A stretch of 64,000 nucleotides of DNA, taken from positions 456,702 through 520,701 of the forward strand of contig JAOZOU010000001.1 in NCBI GenBank assembly GCA_029933125.1, written 5' to 3'. The position numbers and the translations under genes are program-made. The notes below the pieces were generated by a model, which did not search any database, had not been told where the DNA came from, and saw only the letters and a program-made list of their open reading frames with translations. Below are positions 6,490-16,025 of this stretch, one piece after another. Positions within the stretch are counted from its first letter, which is position 1; each line of letters opens with the position of its first letter. This DNA comes from a bacterium (GTDB lineage: Bacteria > Arandabacterota > Arandabacteria > Arandabacterales > Arandabacteraceae).

Positions 6490-9225
6490 ATGAAGCCTTC
6501 AAGATACCTAAAGATCACCATTCCGATTGCAATTGGGATTTTCTTTATCTTCGCATTCATCCAGTTCATACCAACTGGCTATGTCGGTGTTGATGAAAGT
6601 GGGCAAGTGATCTCCAGACGCGTATGCCTCCACAAACCTTTTAAGGCATTTGACATATATCCAGTCGAGGAATCAGAAATAGCGCTCAAGGCCCACGTGG
6701 TGACGCCACAGGGAGATATAGACTTTCGGGTGGCAGTCACCGTCTCCGTTGACCCTGATCATATTTTGAGATTGCACAATGCATATGCCGGTAACTACGT
6801 TGATCTCCTCATAGCTCCTCTCGTTGAGGATTTCCTGAGAAGAAAGTGGGCAGGGGAGGCAACCGAAGAGCTTGCCGGTTCAATGGCGAAGCAGCTTGCA
6901 CCCTCGCTTGCTGTCTATGGAGTCAATCTCTTCGGTGCAAGAATAGAATCTGTGAAGAGGCAAACAGGTGCTGAGGATGCTGCCATAGCAGCACGGGCAA
7001 GAAAGTACGGTGGCAAGGTCATCATTATCGGGAGCGATGCCTTTGACTGGGAGATATTTAGACAGGTCTCTTCCAAGCGCAAGCTTCCGAATATTGAGAA
7101 GATGATCAGGGAAGGAGCCTCGGGAACACTCCTCTCAGTAGAACCTCTCATATCACCAATGATCTGGACAACAATGGCGACCGGAGTTGAGCCCCAGGTC
7201 CACGGAATCGTCGATTTCGTAGTTCATGATAGAGCCACTGGCGAGGATATCCCGATAACAAGTGATATGCGCCGTGTGCCTGCTCTGTGGAACATAGCCA
7301 CAAGATTTGGACTTTCCTCAGGTTTTGTAGGGTGGCTCGGATCCTATCCAGCTGAACCCGTGACGGGCTTCGTGGTCTCAGACAGAATAGTTTATCATGT
7401 CTTCGATCCCCGCTGGCAGAAAGGTGAAGTGACAGATGAGACTCAGAACGCCGAGGGACTTGTCTATCCCCCGGAACTGCTCAATGATCTCAAGTCTTTA
7501 GTTAGAGGACCCGAGGATATCCTGTACGAGGAATTGGCAGCCTATGTCCACATAGCTCCATCCGAGGCAATAACTGAGGGCAAAACTTTCGATCGCCTTG
7601 ATCCGATTAGAAACCTGAAGCTGGTAATAGCTGCTAATACAACTTATGAAAGGATTGCCGTGGCAGCTTATGAGAAGTTTCATCCTCGAGTGATGGGTGT
7701 CTACCTGGACATGGTTGATACCATGTGCCATCTTTTCATAAAGCATATGCCACCCCATACACCAGATGTCTCGGAGGAAGAGGCTCGCAAGTTTGGTGAC
7801 GCTGTGGCTGCTGCCTATGCCCACACCGATAGCGTGATTGGGGAATGGCTCAAGATCATGGATGACTCAACCACACTTATTCTCATATCAGACCATGGTT
7901 TCAAAAGCGGTGCCATAAGACCCAAAGGTCCATCAGCAATTGGTGCAGGACAGCCTGTCAAATGGCACAGGCTCGCTGGCTCTATTGCACTCTATGGTTA
8001 TCACATAAAGCCTGGTGTAAAGCTAACAGATGCATCGGTTTTTGACGTCTGTCCAACTGTCCTTAGACTTTTAGGCTTACCACCAGCTGAGGACATGCCT
8101 GGCAGAGTGCTCGAAGAAGCAATGGATCAGGAGTGGCTCAAGGAGTCTTCCGAGATTGGTACAGTCAAATCCTATGGAACTCGAGGCTCACATGGCAAAG
8201 CGACCCGTCGCAAAGAGGAAGAAGAAGCCATACTTGATAGGCTCAAGGCACTTGGCTATGTCGGAAGAGGCTCAACAGGTCTTAAGCGCATAGCCAGCGG
8301 GCATTTTGCGAGAGGTGAATTCGATAAGGCGATTGAAGTGTGGAAAGAAGTGCTCAAGGAAGAGCCCGAGAATGTTGAAATCATGACAGCAATTGCAAAC
8401 GCGCTCATTCACAAGGGTGAGGCTGATGAGGCTATCCCATTGCTTAAGAAGGCAATTTCAACGAAACCTGACTTTCTTGATGCCCACAACATGCTTGCTA
8501 TCGCCTACATAAACCTCAATCGGCTCGATGACGCTGCAAAAGTTAGCGAAGGGGTGCTTGCTAGGGATCCCAGGAATGCCGAGGCGCACTTCAATCTGGG
8601 CGTCCTATATGACAAGCTGGGAAGATACGATCTTGCTCTTGGGTCGTTCAAACGCTCGGTCGAGCTGCGCCCTGACTATGATGAGTCACGAATCAACCTC
8701 GCCAACGAGTATCTCCGGCGTGGTAGCTACCTCAAGGCGAAGAAACAGCTTGAGGTTGCCGTAGAGCTCAACCCAGCAAGTGCACAAGCCCTTTATCTTT
8801 TGGGGAAGGCTGAGCTCGGACTTGGTGATGTCTCGGCTGCAAGAGAGCGCTTCGAAGAATGCCTGAGACAGAATCCCGGATTCAATGCTGCAAGGATAAG
8901 TATTTCCGTACTTAAGGCGAAGGAAGGTGATCTTGAGGGTGCTCTCGAGACGCTAAAGCGAGGGACCTCGTATCCATCTGATTTGCATATGGTCTATACA
9001 AACATAGGTGTTGTCGAATACAAACTAGGTAGGAAAGATGAAGCTGAAAGAAGTTACAAGAAAGCCATCGAGTCCGATCCATCTTACCTCGCTCCAAGAT
9101 TTCATCTTGCTCAACTTTATATCGAACAAAATAAGAAGGAACTAGCTTCAGAACAACTAGAGTCCATTCTTAAGATTGATCCAGCAAACGATCAGGCAAG
9201 AAAGATGCTTTCACGGCTGGAGTGA
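6490..9225 (+). CDS. Membrane-anchored phosphodiesterase (alkaline-phosphatase superfamily) with TPR tail
   Basis: The ATG at 6490 is chosen because AGAGAGGAG lies 7-8 nt before it; it gives a 911-residue protein. A single N-terminal transmembrane helix (about residues 8-28) leads to a short band-7/SPFH-like module (DFRVAVTVSVDP...YGVNLFGARIESV, to residue 165). A type I phosphodiesterase/nucleotide pyrophosphatase domain follows (about 172-535) with IIIGSDAFDW, the nucleophile region PMIWTTMATGVEPQVHGI, and SDHGF. From about residue 597 to the end there are eight or nine TPR repeats. The active site is probably extracytoplasmic. The substrate is unknown; related AP-superfamily proteins act on phospho- or sulfo-esters and phosphonates. 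Stand-alone transcription is likely. Confidence 0.88.
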   Translation: MKPSRYLKITIPIAIGIFFIFAFIQFIPTGYVGVDESGQVISRRVCLHKPFKAFDIYPVEESEIALKAHVVTPQGDIDFRVAVTVSVDPDHILRLHNAYAGNYVDLLIAPLVEDFLRRKWAGEATEELAGSMAKQLAPSLAVYGVNLFGARIESVKRQTGAEDAAIAARARKYGGKVIIIGSDAFDWEIFRQVSSKRKLPNIEKMIREGASGTLLSVEPLISPMIWTTMATGVEPQVHGIVDFVVHDRATGEDIPITSDMRRVPALWNIATRFGLSSGFVGWLGSYPAEPVTGFVVSDRIVYHVFDPRWQKGEVTDETQNAEGLVYPPELLNDLKSLVRGPEDILYEELAAYVHIAPSEAITEGKTFDRLDPIRNLKLVIAANTTYERIAVAAYEKFHPRVMGVYLDMVDTMCHLFIKHMPPHTPDVSEEEARKFGDAVAAAYAHTDSVIGEWLKIMDDSTTLILISDHGFKSGAIRPKGPSAIGAGQPVKWHRLAGSIALYGYHIKPGVKLTDASVFDVCPTVLRLLGLPPAEDMPGRVLEEAMDQEWLKESSEIGTVKSYGTRGSHGKATRRKEEEEAILDRLKALGYVGRGSTGLKRIASGHFARGEFDKAIEVWKEVLKEEPENVEIMTAIANALIHKGEADEAIPLLKKAISTKPDFLDAHNMLAIAYINLNRLDDAAKVSEGVLARDPRNAEAHFNLGVLYDKLGRYDLALGSFKRSVELRPDYDESRINLANEYLRRGSYLKAKKQLEVAVELNPASAQALYLLGKAELGLGDVSAARERFEECLRQNPGFNAARISISVLKAKEGDLEGALETLKRGTSYPSDLHMVYTNIGVVEYKLGRKDEAERSYKKAIESDPSYLAPRFHLAQLYIEQNKKELASEQLESILKIDPANDQARKMLSRLE

Positions 9226-9339
9226 CCGTCAGAGGTGCCGAGCGTATTATAGTTGACATCTCACCATTCAAACGTTAACTTAAAACGTTTTTCGGGACGC
9301 ATGTCAAGGTTGCACGTAGAAGACGAAAGGAGCAGCGAC

Positions 9340-10209
9340 ATGCCAGCAGAAAAAGCGAACTCTGAGATTGCCGAGCACATAAGGAGGTTCAAGGAGGATC
9401 TCATCAAACGTGATTACAGCTCAAGGACGGCAGAGGTCTATGCAACTGCAGTTGCATCGTTCCTCAGGACAGTACCGAATCCAACCTCACCTACTGCAGA
9501 GGATGCCGACGCCTACATAGGGAAAGTACTGGAGGGTTCCCCGGATGCCCAAGCCTCCCAATCTTCAGTCGGCATAGCAGCGAGTGCCATGAAACTCTAT
9601 TTCAAGCACATGCTTGGTAAACCTCTTAAGCTCTCAGTCGAGCTTAAACGAAGGGCAAGACCGATTCCGACAATCCTCAGCAAGGAAGAGATTCAGAAGA
9701 TAGTGAGTGTTACTCGCAACGTTAGTCACAGGCTGATATTCCAGCTCATGTATTCATCCGGACTCAAGCTCGATGAACTTCTCGGTCTGAGAGTGAAAGA
9801 TGTTGATATCGAGGGCAAAAGACTTGTAGTGAGGGGTAACTCTACAGGTGGCCGCAAAGCCAAGCGCAAGAGGGAGACAATTCTTTCTGAGAAGGTCGCC
9901 CCGATGCTCCATGCTTTTATCGTTGATAGGGATCCCGATGATTTTGTCTTCCCAGGCATAGACGGTGGACACATGACTCCGAGAGCTGTCCAGAAAGCTT
10001 TCAAACAAGCTCTTAAGAAGGCTGGTATAGCTAAGCGAGCAAGTTGTAATTCGTTGCGTCATTCATTCGCTGTCCATTTACTTCAGCACGGAATCGACAT
10101 AAAGCACGTGCGACGCCTTCTGGGTCATGCTCGCACTGAGACGACTTCAATCTATAAGAAGCTGGTAAGCGACGGAAATGTCAAAATAAAGAGCCCACTC
10201 GATATGTAA
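9340..10209 (+). CDS. Tyrosine recombinase (XerC/D family) with altered catalytic residues
   Basis: ATG 9340 is preferred because AAAGGAG lies 7 nt before it; it gives 289 residues. The N-terminal SAM-like domain (KEDLIKRDYSSRTAEVYATAVASFLR) and C-terminal catalytic domain are complete. The catalytic set is only partly kept: the first Arg in the GLRxxEL motif is Lys (SSGLKLDELLGL), and the His of HxLRH is Asn (CNSLRHSFAVHLL). The second Arg, the LLGHAR histidine and the nucleophile Tyr (TSIYKKL) are present. It may therefore be catalytically weak or need a partner. No att-like direct repeats were recognised beside it, so it looks like a chromosomal Xer paralogue rather than a phage integrase. 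Confidence 0.85.
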   Translation: MPAEKANSEIAEHIRRFKEDLIKRDYSSRTAEVYATAVASFLRTVPNPTSPTAEDADAYIGKVLEGSPDAQASQSSVGIAASAMKLYFKHMLGKPLKLSVELKRRARPIPTILSKEEIQKIVSVTRNVSHRLIFQLMYSSGLKLDELLGLRVKDVDIEGKRLVVRGNSTGGRKAKRKRETILSEKVAPMLHAFIVDRDPDDFVFPGIDGGHMTPRAVQKAFKQALKKAGIAKRASCNSLRHSFAVHLLQHGIDIKHVRRLLGHARTETTSIYKKLVSDGNVKIKSPLDM

Positions 10210-10227
10210 ACCCACACGAGCGGTTTT

Positions 10228-10251
10228 GGGGGGCAACACCTGTTGCTCCCC
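10228..10251 (+). terminator. Hairpin terminator after the recombinase gene
   Basis: GGGG.GCAACA pairs with TGTTGC.CCCC around a very short loop, 18 nt after the stop codon. The downstream tail is CTCGCTTCTT, only moderately T-rich. Confidence 0.45.
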
Positions 10252-10272
10252 TCGCTTCTTATGCTATTGCAG

Positions 10273-10301
10273 TTGACATCATCCTTCCAAGGCGATAGGC
10301 T
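10273..10301 (+). promoter_or_regulatory. Putative promoter of the oxygen-defence operon
   Basis: A perfect TTGACA (10273-10278) is separated by 17 nt from TAGGCT (10296-10301). The leader to the Hrb start would be about 158 nt. The same non-consensus -10 hexamer, TAGGCT, is seen before the molybdenum hydroxylase operon at 55940. Confidence 0.45.
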
Positions 10302-10465
10302 TTTTGAGCAATAGGAACGCTTCCGCTGGTAGCTTCCTGGCAATGGAATTGGAGACTGATCAATGTGAATCCGAGCTCACCCATTTCCTTGCCACCACAA
10401 AACCATGAAGCACTACACAACGAACTCGCATCAAAATAGAAGAAACCCTAAAGGGGGAGGGCAAA

Positions 10466-11173
10466 ATGAATCTTAAAGTGCTGCACAAGTGCACCTATGG
10501 GCTTTATATCGTCACATCTAAGAAAGGTGAAGCCTTCAACGGGCAAATTGTAAATACTGTATTTCAATTGACATCTGATCCGCCAACAGTCGCCGTCAGC
10601 ATAAACAAAGAAAATTACACCCATGAGTTCATAACAGCGAGCAATGTTTTCGTAGCAAGCATCTTATCAACAGAGGCTCCGATGACATTCATAGGCAAAT
10701 GGGGATTCAAGTCCGGCAGGGAAATTGACAAGCTCAAAGAAACAAACTTTAGAATTGGTAAAACAGGTGCACCAATCGTGCTCGACTATTGTGTCGGTTA
10801 CATTGAGGCACAAGTGATCAAAACTGCTGATGTGGGTACTCACACTCTTTTCATTGGGAAAGTCGTGGATTGTGATGTGATGGCTGAAGGCGAACCCATG
10901 ACCTATGCCTTTTATCATGAAGTCAAGAAGGGTAAGACGCCAAGGAGGGCAGCGACATATGTTGAGCAATCTCAGACGAACAACCAAGAGGAGAGGACGA
11001 TGGAAACTGGACAGAAAAGATACACATGCACAGTGTGTGGCTATATTTACGATCCAGCTAAGGGCGACCCTGAAAACGGTATAGCCCCGGGAACGCCATT
11101 TGAAGACTTACCTGACGATTGGGTCTGCCCTGTCTGCGGGGTCGGAAAGGATAAGTTCGAGCCAACTACTTAG
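10466..11173 (+). CDS. hrb: High-molecular-weight rubredoxin (flavin reductase-rubredoxin fusion)
   Basis: The 235-residue protein joins a flavin reductase-like FMN-binding domain (residues 1-160; [25 protein letters not shown] typical of the family) to a C-terminal rubredoxin (about 185-235) with [10 protein letters not shown] and [11 protein letters not shown], the four Fe ligands. This is the architecture of Hrb in Moorella, which passes NADH electrons to the flavodiiron protein FprA. FprA is the next gene, 60 nt downstream. It has a good GGGGGAGGG ribosome-binding site. It acts in the cytoplasm in reduction of O2 or NO. Confidence 0.92.
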   Translation: MNLKVLHKCTYGLYIVTSKKGEAFNGQIVNTVFQLTSDPPTVAVSINKENYTHEFITASNVFVASILSTEAPMTFIGKWGFKSGREIDKLKETNFRIGKTGAPIVLDYCVGYIEAQVIKTADVGTHTLFIGKVVDCDVMAEGEPMTYAFYHEVKKGKTPRRAATYVEQSQTNNQEERTMETGQKRYTCTVCGYIYDPAKGDPENGIAPGTPFEDLPDDWVCPVCGVGKDKFEPTT

Positions 11174-11233
11174 GGTAACACCTGCGGGAAGCGTAGCTCA
11201 AGAAGTGAGGGCTAAGAAAGGAGAGTCACGAGC

Positions 11234-12418
11234 ATGGCAGTAGCAAAAATAGGCGACAATACGTTCTTCGTTGGGGCGATTGATTGGCATCGAAGGCTTT
11301 TTGATTCACTTATCCCCCTTCCTGAGGGCACAAGCTATAATTCCTATCTCATCAAGGGAAGCGAGAAAACCGCTCTAATCGATAGCGTCGATCCATCGAA
11401 ATATGAAGAGCTTCTGGGTAATCTTGACTCAATTGGTGTGAAAAAAATTGATTACATCATCTCCAACCATGCCGAGCAGGATCACTCCGGCTCCATACCG
11501 CAGCTCTTGGCAAGGTATCCGCATGCCAAGGTCGTGACCAATGCTAAATGCAAGGTTCTACTGGAAGAACATCTCGGCGTCGATCCGGAGCGCACAATAA
11601 CTGTTGCGGACGGTGAAAGCCTCACCCTTGGAGATAAGACTCTAAAGTTCATCCTGGCTCCATGGGTACATTGGCCTGAAACAATGTTTACCTACCTTGA
11701 AGAGAGGAAAATCCTTTTTACATGTGACTTCTTAGGTTCCCACCTTGCACCGAGCAAGCTGCTTGTCAATGATATCTCGGAGTTCTACGAAGGTGCCAAG
11801 CGCTATTATGCAGAGATAATGATGCCATTCAGGTCAAGTGTGCTATCACATCTCGAAAGACTAAAGAGCTACGAAATAGCTGTCATTGCCCCAAGTCACG
11901 GTCCCATTCATCTCAATCCTAAGCTCATAATGGATGCCTACCAGCAATGGGCATCTGATGCTGTCAAGAATCAGGTTGTGCTGCCATTTGTTTCAATGCA
12001 TGGTAGCACCCAGAAGATGGTTGAATTCCTGACTGAGAAACTTATCGAGCGAGGCATAGAAGTAAAGCCCTTTGATCTGGTAGTAACCGATGTCGGCAAG
12101 CTTGCAATGTCACTAGTAGATGCTGCCACCTTAGTCATTGGTGCTCCAACTGTTCTTGTTGGACCTCATCCTCTTGCCATTTACGCAACTTATCTTGCTA
12201 ATGCCTTGCGTCCCAAGACGCGCTACCTTGGAATCATAGGTTCATTCGGATGGGGTTCGAGGATGCTCGATGTGCTCAAAGGGATGATCACAAATCTAAA
12301 AGTTGAAATCCTATCACCTGTTATAGTAAAAGGATATCCAAAGGAAGATGATCTCAAAGCCATTGAGGAGCTGGCAGATGAGATCCTCTCCAAGCACAGA
12401 GAGGCAAAGATACTCTAA
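11234..12418 (+). CDS. fprA: A-type flavodiiron protein, O2/NO reductase
   Basis: The 394-residue protein has an N-terminal metallo-beta-lactamase-like domain (1-250) with diiron ligands H79, E81, D83, H84 in SNHAEQDHSG, a later His near 146, an Asp near 165 and H in APSHGPIHL. A C-terminal flavodoxin domain (about 252-394) has the FMN loops SMHGSTQKM and GSFGWGS. Length is typical of the two-domain class. The GGAG before ATG is clear. With Hrb upstream and rubrerythrin downstream it forms an oxygen-scavenging system for an anaerobe. Confidence 0.95.
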   Translation: MAVAKIGDNTFFVGAIDWHRRLFDSLIPLPEGTSYNSYLIKGSEKTALIDSVDPSKYEELLGNLDSIGVKKIDYIISNHAEQDHSGSIPQLLARYPHAKVVTNAKCKVLLEEHLGVDPERTITVADGESLTLGDKTLKFILAPWVHWPETMFTYLEERKILFTCDFLGSHLAPSKLLVNDISEFYEGAKRYYAEIMMPFRSSVLSHLERLKSYEIAVIAPSHGPIHLNPKLIMDAYQQWASDAVKNQVVLPFVSMHGSTQKMVEFLTEKLIERGIEVKPFDLVVTDVGKLAMSLVDAATLVIGAPTVLVGPHPLAIYATYLANALRPKTRYLGIIGSFGWGSRMLDVLKGMITNLKVEILSPVIVKGYPKEDDLKAIEELADEILSKHREAKIL

Positions 12419-12430
12419 AGGAGGAATGGG

Positions 12431-12898
12431 ATGGATACCTTCAGAGCGAATGAAGTTTTCGAGATCGCTATCAAGATTGAGGAAAATGGAGAAAAATTCT
12501 ATCGATATGCAGCGGATCTGGCTGAGGAAAGAAATTCCAAAGAGATGTTCACCTTCCTTGCTGGTGAGGAAGTCAAACACAAGAAGACGTTTGAAGCGAT
12601 GCTCTCTGGGGTGGAAGATTATCAACCATCCGAAAGCTATCCAGGTGAGTATTTTGCCTATCTTCGAGCCTACGCTGAGGGACTGATATTCACACCTGAG
12701 AAACTCCAAAGTGAGTTAGCAGAGGTAAAGACAGTGGAAGATGCAATCGACTTTGCAATTCAAAGAGAGATCGAGTCCATTCTTTATTACATCGAGGCAA
12801 AGAATCTTGTTCCAGGCAATCAGAAAGACAAGATTGATGAGATAATCAACGAGGAAAGGCGTCATTACCTGAAGCTCGTTGGTGCAAAGAAGAAGTAG
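12431..12898 (+). CDS. Rubrerythrin/ferritin-like diiron protein (no rubredoxin domain)
   Basis: The 155-residue four-helix protein shows paired diiron motifs: IKIEENGEKFY with FLAGEEVKH in the first half, and AIQREIESILYY with NEERRHYLK in the second. It lacks a C-terminal rubredoxin, so electrons would have to come from a separate donor such as Hrb. It begins 12 nt after fprA with a strong AAAGGAGG site, so it is in the same operon. A peroxide-reducing role is likely from family and context. Confidence 0.88.
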   Translation: MDTFRANEVFEIAIKIEENGEKFYRYAADLAEERNSKEMFTFLAGEEVKHKKTFEAMLSGVEDYQPSESYPGEYFAYLRAYAEGLIFTPEKLQSELAEVKTVEDAIDFAIQREIESILYYIEAKNLVPGNQKDKIDEIINEERRHYLKLVGAKKK

Positions 12899-12958
12899 TC
12901 CTCAGGGTGAATCACTATACACTGGCCGCGGAGAAGTTGCACGCAGAAGGATAGAGCA

Positions 12959-13870
12959 ATGCATGACCTAGTGATCATTGGGGCCGGACCAGCGGGGATT
13001 ACAGCCAGCATCTATGCTGCAAGAAAGAAGATGGATCTTGTCGTCGTCTCCGAGAATGTCGGGGGGCAGACAATCCTGAGCTCAGATATTGAGAACTACA
13101 CAGGTTATCAATTCATAACTGGGATTGAGCTGAGCCAGAAGTTTCGGGAACATCTTGAACAGTTTGAGATCAATGTCAAAGAGGGTGAGGTGGCAACAAG
13201 GGTGGAGCGTGTTGATGATAGGATTGAGATCGAAACGAATGCAAACAGGTATGAGGCAAGAACTGCAATCATCGCATCAGGTCGCATTCCACGCAAACTC
13301 AACGTTCCTGGCGAGGAGGAATTCAGGAATAGGGGTGTGACCTATTGCGCAACCTGTGACGGTCCCGTTTTTGCTGGTAAGGACGTTGCCATAATCGGTG
13401 GCGGAAATTCAGCTTTCGAAGCAGTGCTGCAGATGATGAAAATAGCTACACATGTTTATGTTTTTGAGGCCACTGATAGATTTCGAGCTGATCCGGTGAT
13501 GATGGAAAAAGCCGAGAAGAGTGAAAATGTGTCGATGTTCACCAAGAGCAAAGTTGTTCGGATAGTCGGCGATAGGCTCGTATCAGGCATCGATGTAGAA
13601 ATCAACGGGGAAGATAAGCACTTTGATGTTGGGGGTATCCTCATAGAAATCGGCTCAAGCCCTGCATCCGAATTCGTCAGAGGCGTCACCAAGAATGAAA
13701 CGGGTGAAATCGTCGTTGACTGCCGATGTGCAACCAACATCCCCGGCATCTTTGCTGCTGGTGATGTAACAGATGTCTATGCAAAACAGATAGTTGTGGC
13801 TTGTGGCGAGGGTGCGAAAGCTGCACTTGCTGCGTTCGAATACTTGAGCACCAGGCCTCAGGGAAAATGA
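12959..13870 (+). CDS. Thioredoxin reductase-like FAD/NAD(P) disulfide oxidoreductase
   Basis: The 303-residue protein has FAD motif IIGAGPAGITASIYAARK at the N-terminus, the redox pair in VTYCATCDGP, the NAD(P) motif AIIGGGNSAFEA, and the C-terminal GIFAAGDVTD. It is the length of bacterial TrxB. No thioredoxin gene lies beside it, so its partner may be elsewhere or a peroxidase; in this cluster it probably supplies reducing power against oxidative stress. Its stop overlaps the next start (ATGA). Confidence 0.9.
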   Translation: MHDLVIIGAGPAGITASIYAARKKMDLVVVSENVGGQTILSSDIENYTGYQFITGIELSQKFREHLEQFEINVKEGEVATRVERVDDRIEIETNANRYEARTAIIASGRIPRKLNVPGEEEFRNRGVTYCATCDGPVFAGKDVAIIGGGNSAFEAVLQMMKIATHVYVFEATDRFRADPVMMEKAEKSENVSMFTKSKVVRIVGDRLVSGIDVEINGEDKHFDVGGILIEIGSSPASEFVRGVTKNETGEIVVDCRCATNIPGIFAAGDVTDVYAKQIVVACGEGAKAALAAFEYLSTRPQGK

Positions 13871-15315
13871 TGCCAAAACCCACCAATGGCACTGAGGTGG
13901 ATCCAGGCAGAAGACAGGGATTTTGGGAACCTGCCTGGCTTATGTCCATCCTCTATGGAGCAGGCTTCCTTCATTGGCTACTCTTTTTCAAGTTCGGAAA
14001 TCTCACCTTCAGGGCTCACGATTGGGCTAAGGAATTCATTTACCTCTCACTTCTCAAGCAATGGACCCTTACCGGTAAGATCCCGTATCACGTTAACCTC
14101 GCCTTTCATGGTACCCATAGATTCCTGGCGATACCAGAGATCAATCTCTCCCCTCAGATACTGCTCCTGGCTTTCCTAGATGTCGGAAAGTTTATCTTAG
14201 TGAACACCCTCATTCTTTACTCACTTGGATTCCTTGGCTGCCTCCTTTTGAAGCAACGCTATGGCCTTAAGGCAACAGGCTTTACCTTTCTTTTTCTGAT
14301 TTTCAATTTCAATGGCCATCTCATAGCTCACATAGGTGTTGGGCACTCCATGTGGGTGGGCTATTTCCTGTTACCCTTCTATCTGGTTTTCCTCCTTGAA
14401 CTCTTAGACCGACCCTCTTCTAAGTCCTCACCCCTGAAGCTTGCTCTCATCATGCTTGTGATTTTGCTTCAGGGGGCATTTCATATTTTCATATGGTGCC
14501 TAACGTTCCTCATTCTCCTTTTGATTTTCAATTGGAATCTCTTTCGGCCCCTTATCAAGGCAATTGGCTTAAGCCTCGTTGCTGGGGCTTTCCGACTCGT
14601 CCCTGCTGGCTTCGCTCTGATAGGTAAGAAGGAGAAGTTCATATGGTCATATCCTACAGTCAGGGATCTACTTGACTCCTTGGTAACGATAAGGGAGCAA
14701 ACCCCTGAGAGGCTTAAACCCTGGGGGACAACTGGCTGGTGGGAATATGACGTCTATGTTGGCTTGATAGGGCTCGCCCTTATCGTCACCTTTGGAATTC
14801 TGATGCGCTTCTCGAAGAGGAAAGAGATCGAACGCTATCGCTACCCTGAGCTCGATCTGCCGAGCTTCGCCATGGCTGTCCTTTCAATCAGCTATATCCA
14901 TGCCTTCATCACGAGGATTCCCTTCCCGGTTCTCAAGTCGGAAAGGGTTGCAACTCGCTTCATCATAATACCTTTTCTTGTGGTCACAGCGCTTGCAGCT
15001 ATTCGTATGGACAAGTTGCTTGAACACTTGAAATCTAGCCTCAGGTTCAAGGTAATAGCTGCTGGACTTGTGGCCCTGATGGGGCTTTCCTTCGTGGATC
15101 ATTCTTATCTGTGGTCAGTGGCTCGGCTTGAACGAATATATGCAAAGCGAGTTGTTGATTTGAGAATTCCTGCTTTATTCAGCAAGGCAGATGTCACATA
15201 CAAGAGTATTCTCTGGATTTCTCTTGCAATTACAGTTGCCTGCGTAGCCTATCTTGTGAGAAATTTGGCCGCTCAGGCCAAAAAAGCGGGGGGAGCAAGG
15301 ACTAAGAAATCTTGA
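13867..15315 (+). CDS. Polytopic membrane protein, GT-C/YfhO-like
   Basis: The start at 13867 is chosen because it overlaps the upstream stop as ATGA; it gives about 482 residues. There are around ten hydrophobic segments. An early extracytoplasmic loop contains RAHDW and further on a long loop precedes EQTPERLKPWGTTGWWEYDVYVG, reminiscent of GT-C glycosyltransferases or YfhO-like proteins. No specific family was recognised with confidence. The coupling to the TrxR-like gene may be transcriptional only. Confidence 0.7.
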   Translation: MMPKPTNGTEVDPGRRQGFWEPAWLMSILYGAGFLHWLLFFKFGNLTFRAHDWAKEFIYLSLLKQWTLTGKIPYHVNLAFHGTHRFLAIPEINLSPQILLLAFLDVGKFILVNTLILYSLGFLGCLLLKQRYGLKATGFTFLFLIFNFNGHLIAHIGVGHSMWVGYFLLPFYLVFLLELLDRPSSKSSPLKLALIMLVILLQGAFHIFIWCLTFLILLLIFNWNLFRPLIKAIGLSLVAGAFRLVPAGFALIGKKEKFIWSYPTVRDLLDSLVTIREQTPERLKPWGTTGWWEYDVYVGLIGLALIVTFGILMRFSKRKEIERYRYPELDLPSFAMAVLSISYIHAFITRIPFPVLKSERVATRFIIIPFLVVTALAAIRMDKLLEHLKSSLRFKVIAAGLVALMGLSFVDHSYLWSVARLERIYAKRVVDLRIPALFSKADVTYKSILWISLAITVACVAYLVRNLAAQAKKAGGARTKKS

Positions 15316-15323
15316 TAATCGCT

Positions 15324-16025
15324 CTATTTGCCCTGTCCGATTCCAATCTCCTCAAGAGCGCTTGCTACCATTCCACTTGCCTTGTCAATATCAATTATGG
15401 TTGAGCCTTGAATGTACTCACGTGTTTCATACCTCGTTATAGACTGGAGCTTTCGCGTAACCCTTATCATACTCCTTACGGCATCGAGTATTCGTGAAAC
15501 CTGCTTATGGATTAGACTCCCAGGTGCAACCTCTCTCAGAATCAGTTCACAATAGCCCGAGATTACCTGCATGGGCTGATTGAATTCATGACACGTAGCA
15601 CCAGCCATCTCGAGCACCCCACGCAGTTTCTCGCGCTGGAGGAGTTCGGCTTGCATCTCGAGGATGCGCCTGCCCGCCCTAATACGAACCTTTAGCTCAT
15701 GAGGATTAAAGGGCTTAGTAACGTAGTCATCAGCTCCGGCTTCGATTCCCTCGACAATGTCTTTCTTGTGATCACGGGCTGTAAGCAATATTATGTAAAC
15801 GTAGTTTGATCGCGATTGTTTACGAAGCTCTCTGCAAACCTCAACACCATCCATCCCGGGCATCATCCAATTGAGTATCGCGAGGCTGGGCGAATCATCA
15901 CTGTGAAGCACCTGCCATGCCTCGGCTCCGTTGCTACAACTAACGACTTCGTAGCCCCACGATGTCAGCTTCCTCTCGAGTAGCTTTCTCGCTACGCGAT
16001 CATCCTCTGCAATTAGAACCTTCAT
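15324..16025 (-). CDS. Receiver-DHp protein with Asn at the phosphoacceptor site
   Basis: The 233-residue protein has a CheY-like receiver (1-120) with acidic pocket AEDD, Thr in LLTARD and Lys in VTKPFNPHE. The usual phosphoacceptor Asp is Asn (AILNWMMPGMDG). After a coiled linker (RRILEMQAELLQREKLRGVLEMAG) comes a HisKA/DHp-like segment with CHEFNQPMQVISGYCELIL, the His in its normal place, but no ATPase domain follows before the end. It overlaps the upstream hybrid kinase by 4 nt (ATGA), so the two are co-expressed. It could be a phosphotransfer protein or scaffold. This is not a standard response regulator and it has no DNA-binding output. Confidence 0.85.
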   Translation of the reverse strand: MKVLIAEDDRVARKLLERKLTSWGYEVVSCSNGAEAWQVLHSDDSPSLAILNWMMPGMDGVEVCRELRKQSRSNYVYIILLTARDHKKDIVEGIEAGADDYVTKPFNPHELKVRIRAGRRILEMQAELLQREKLRGVLEMAGATCHEFNQPMQVISGYCELILREVAPGSLIHKQVSRILDAVRSMIRVTRKLQSITRYETREYIQGSTIIDIDKASGMVASALEEIGIGQGK

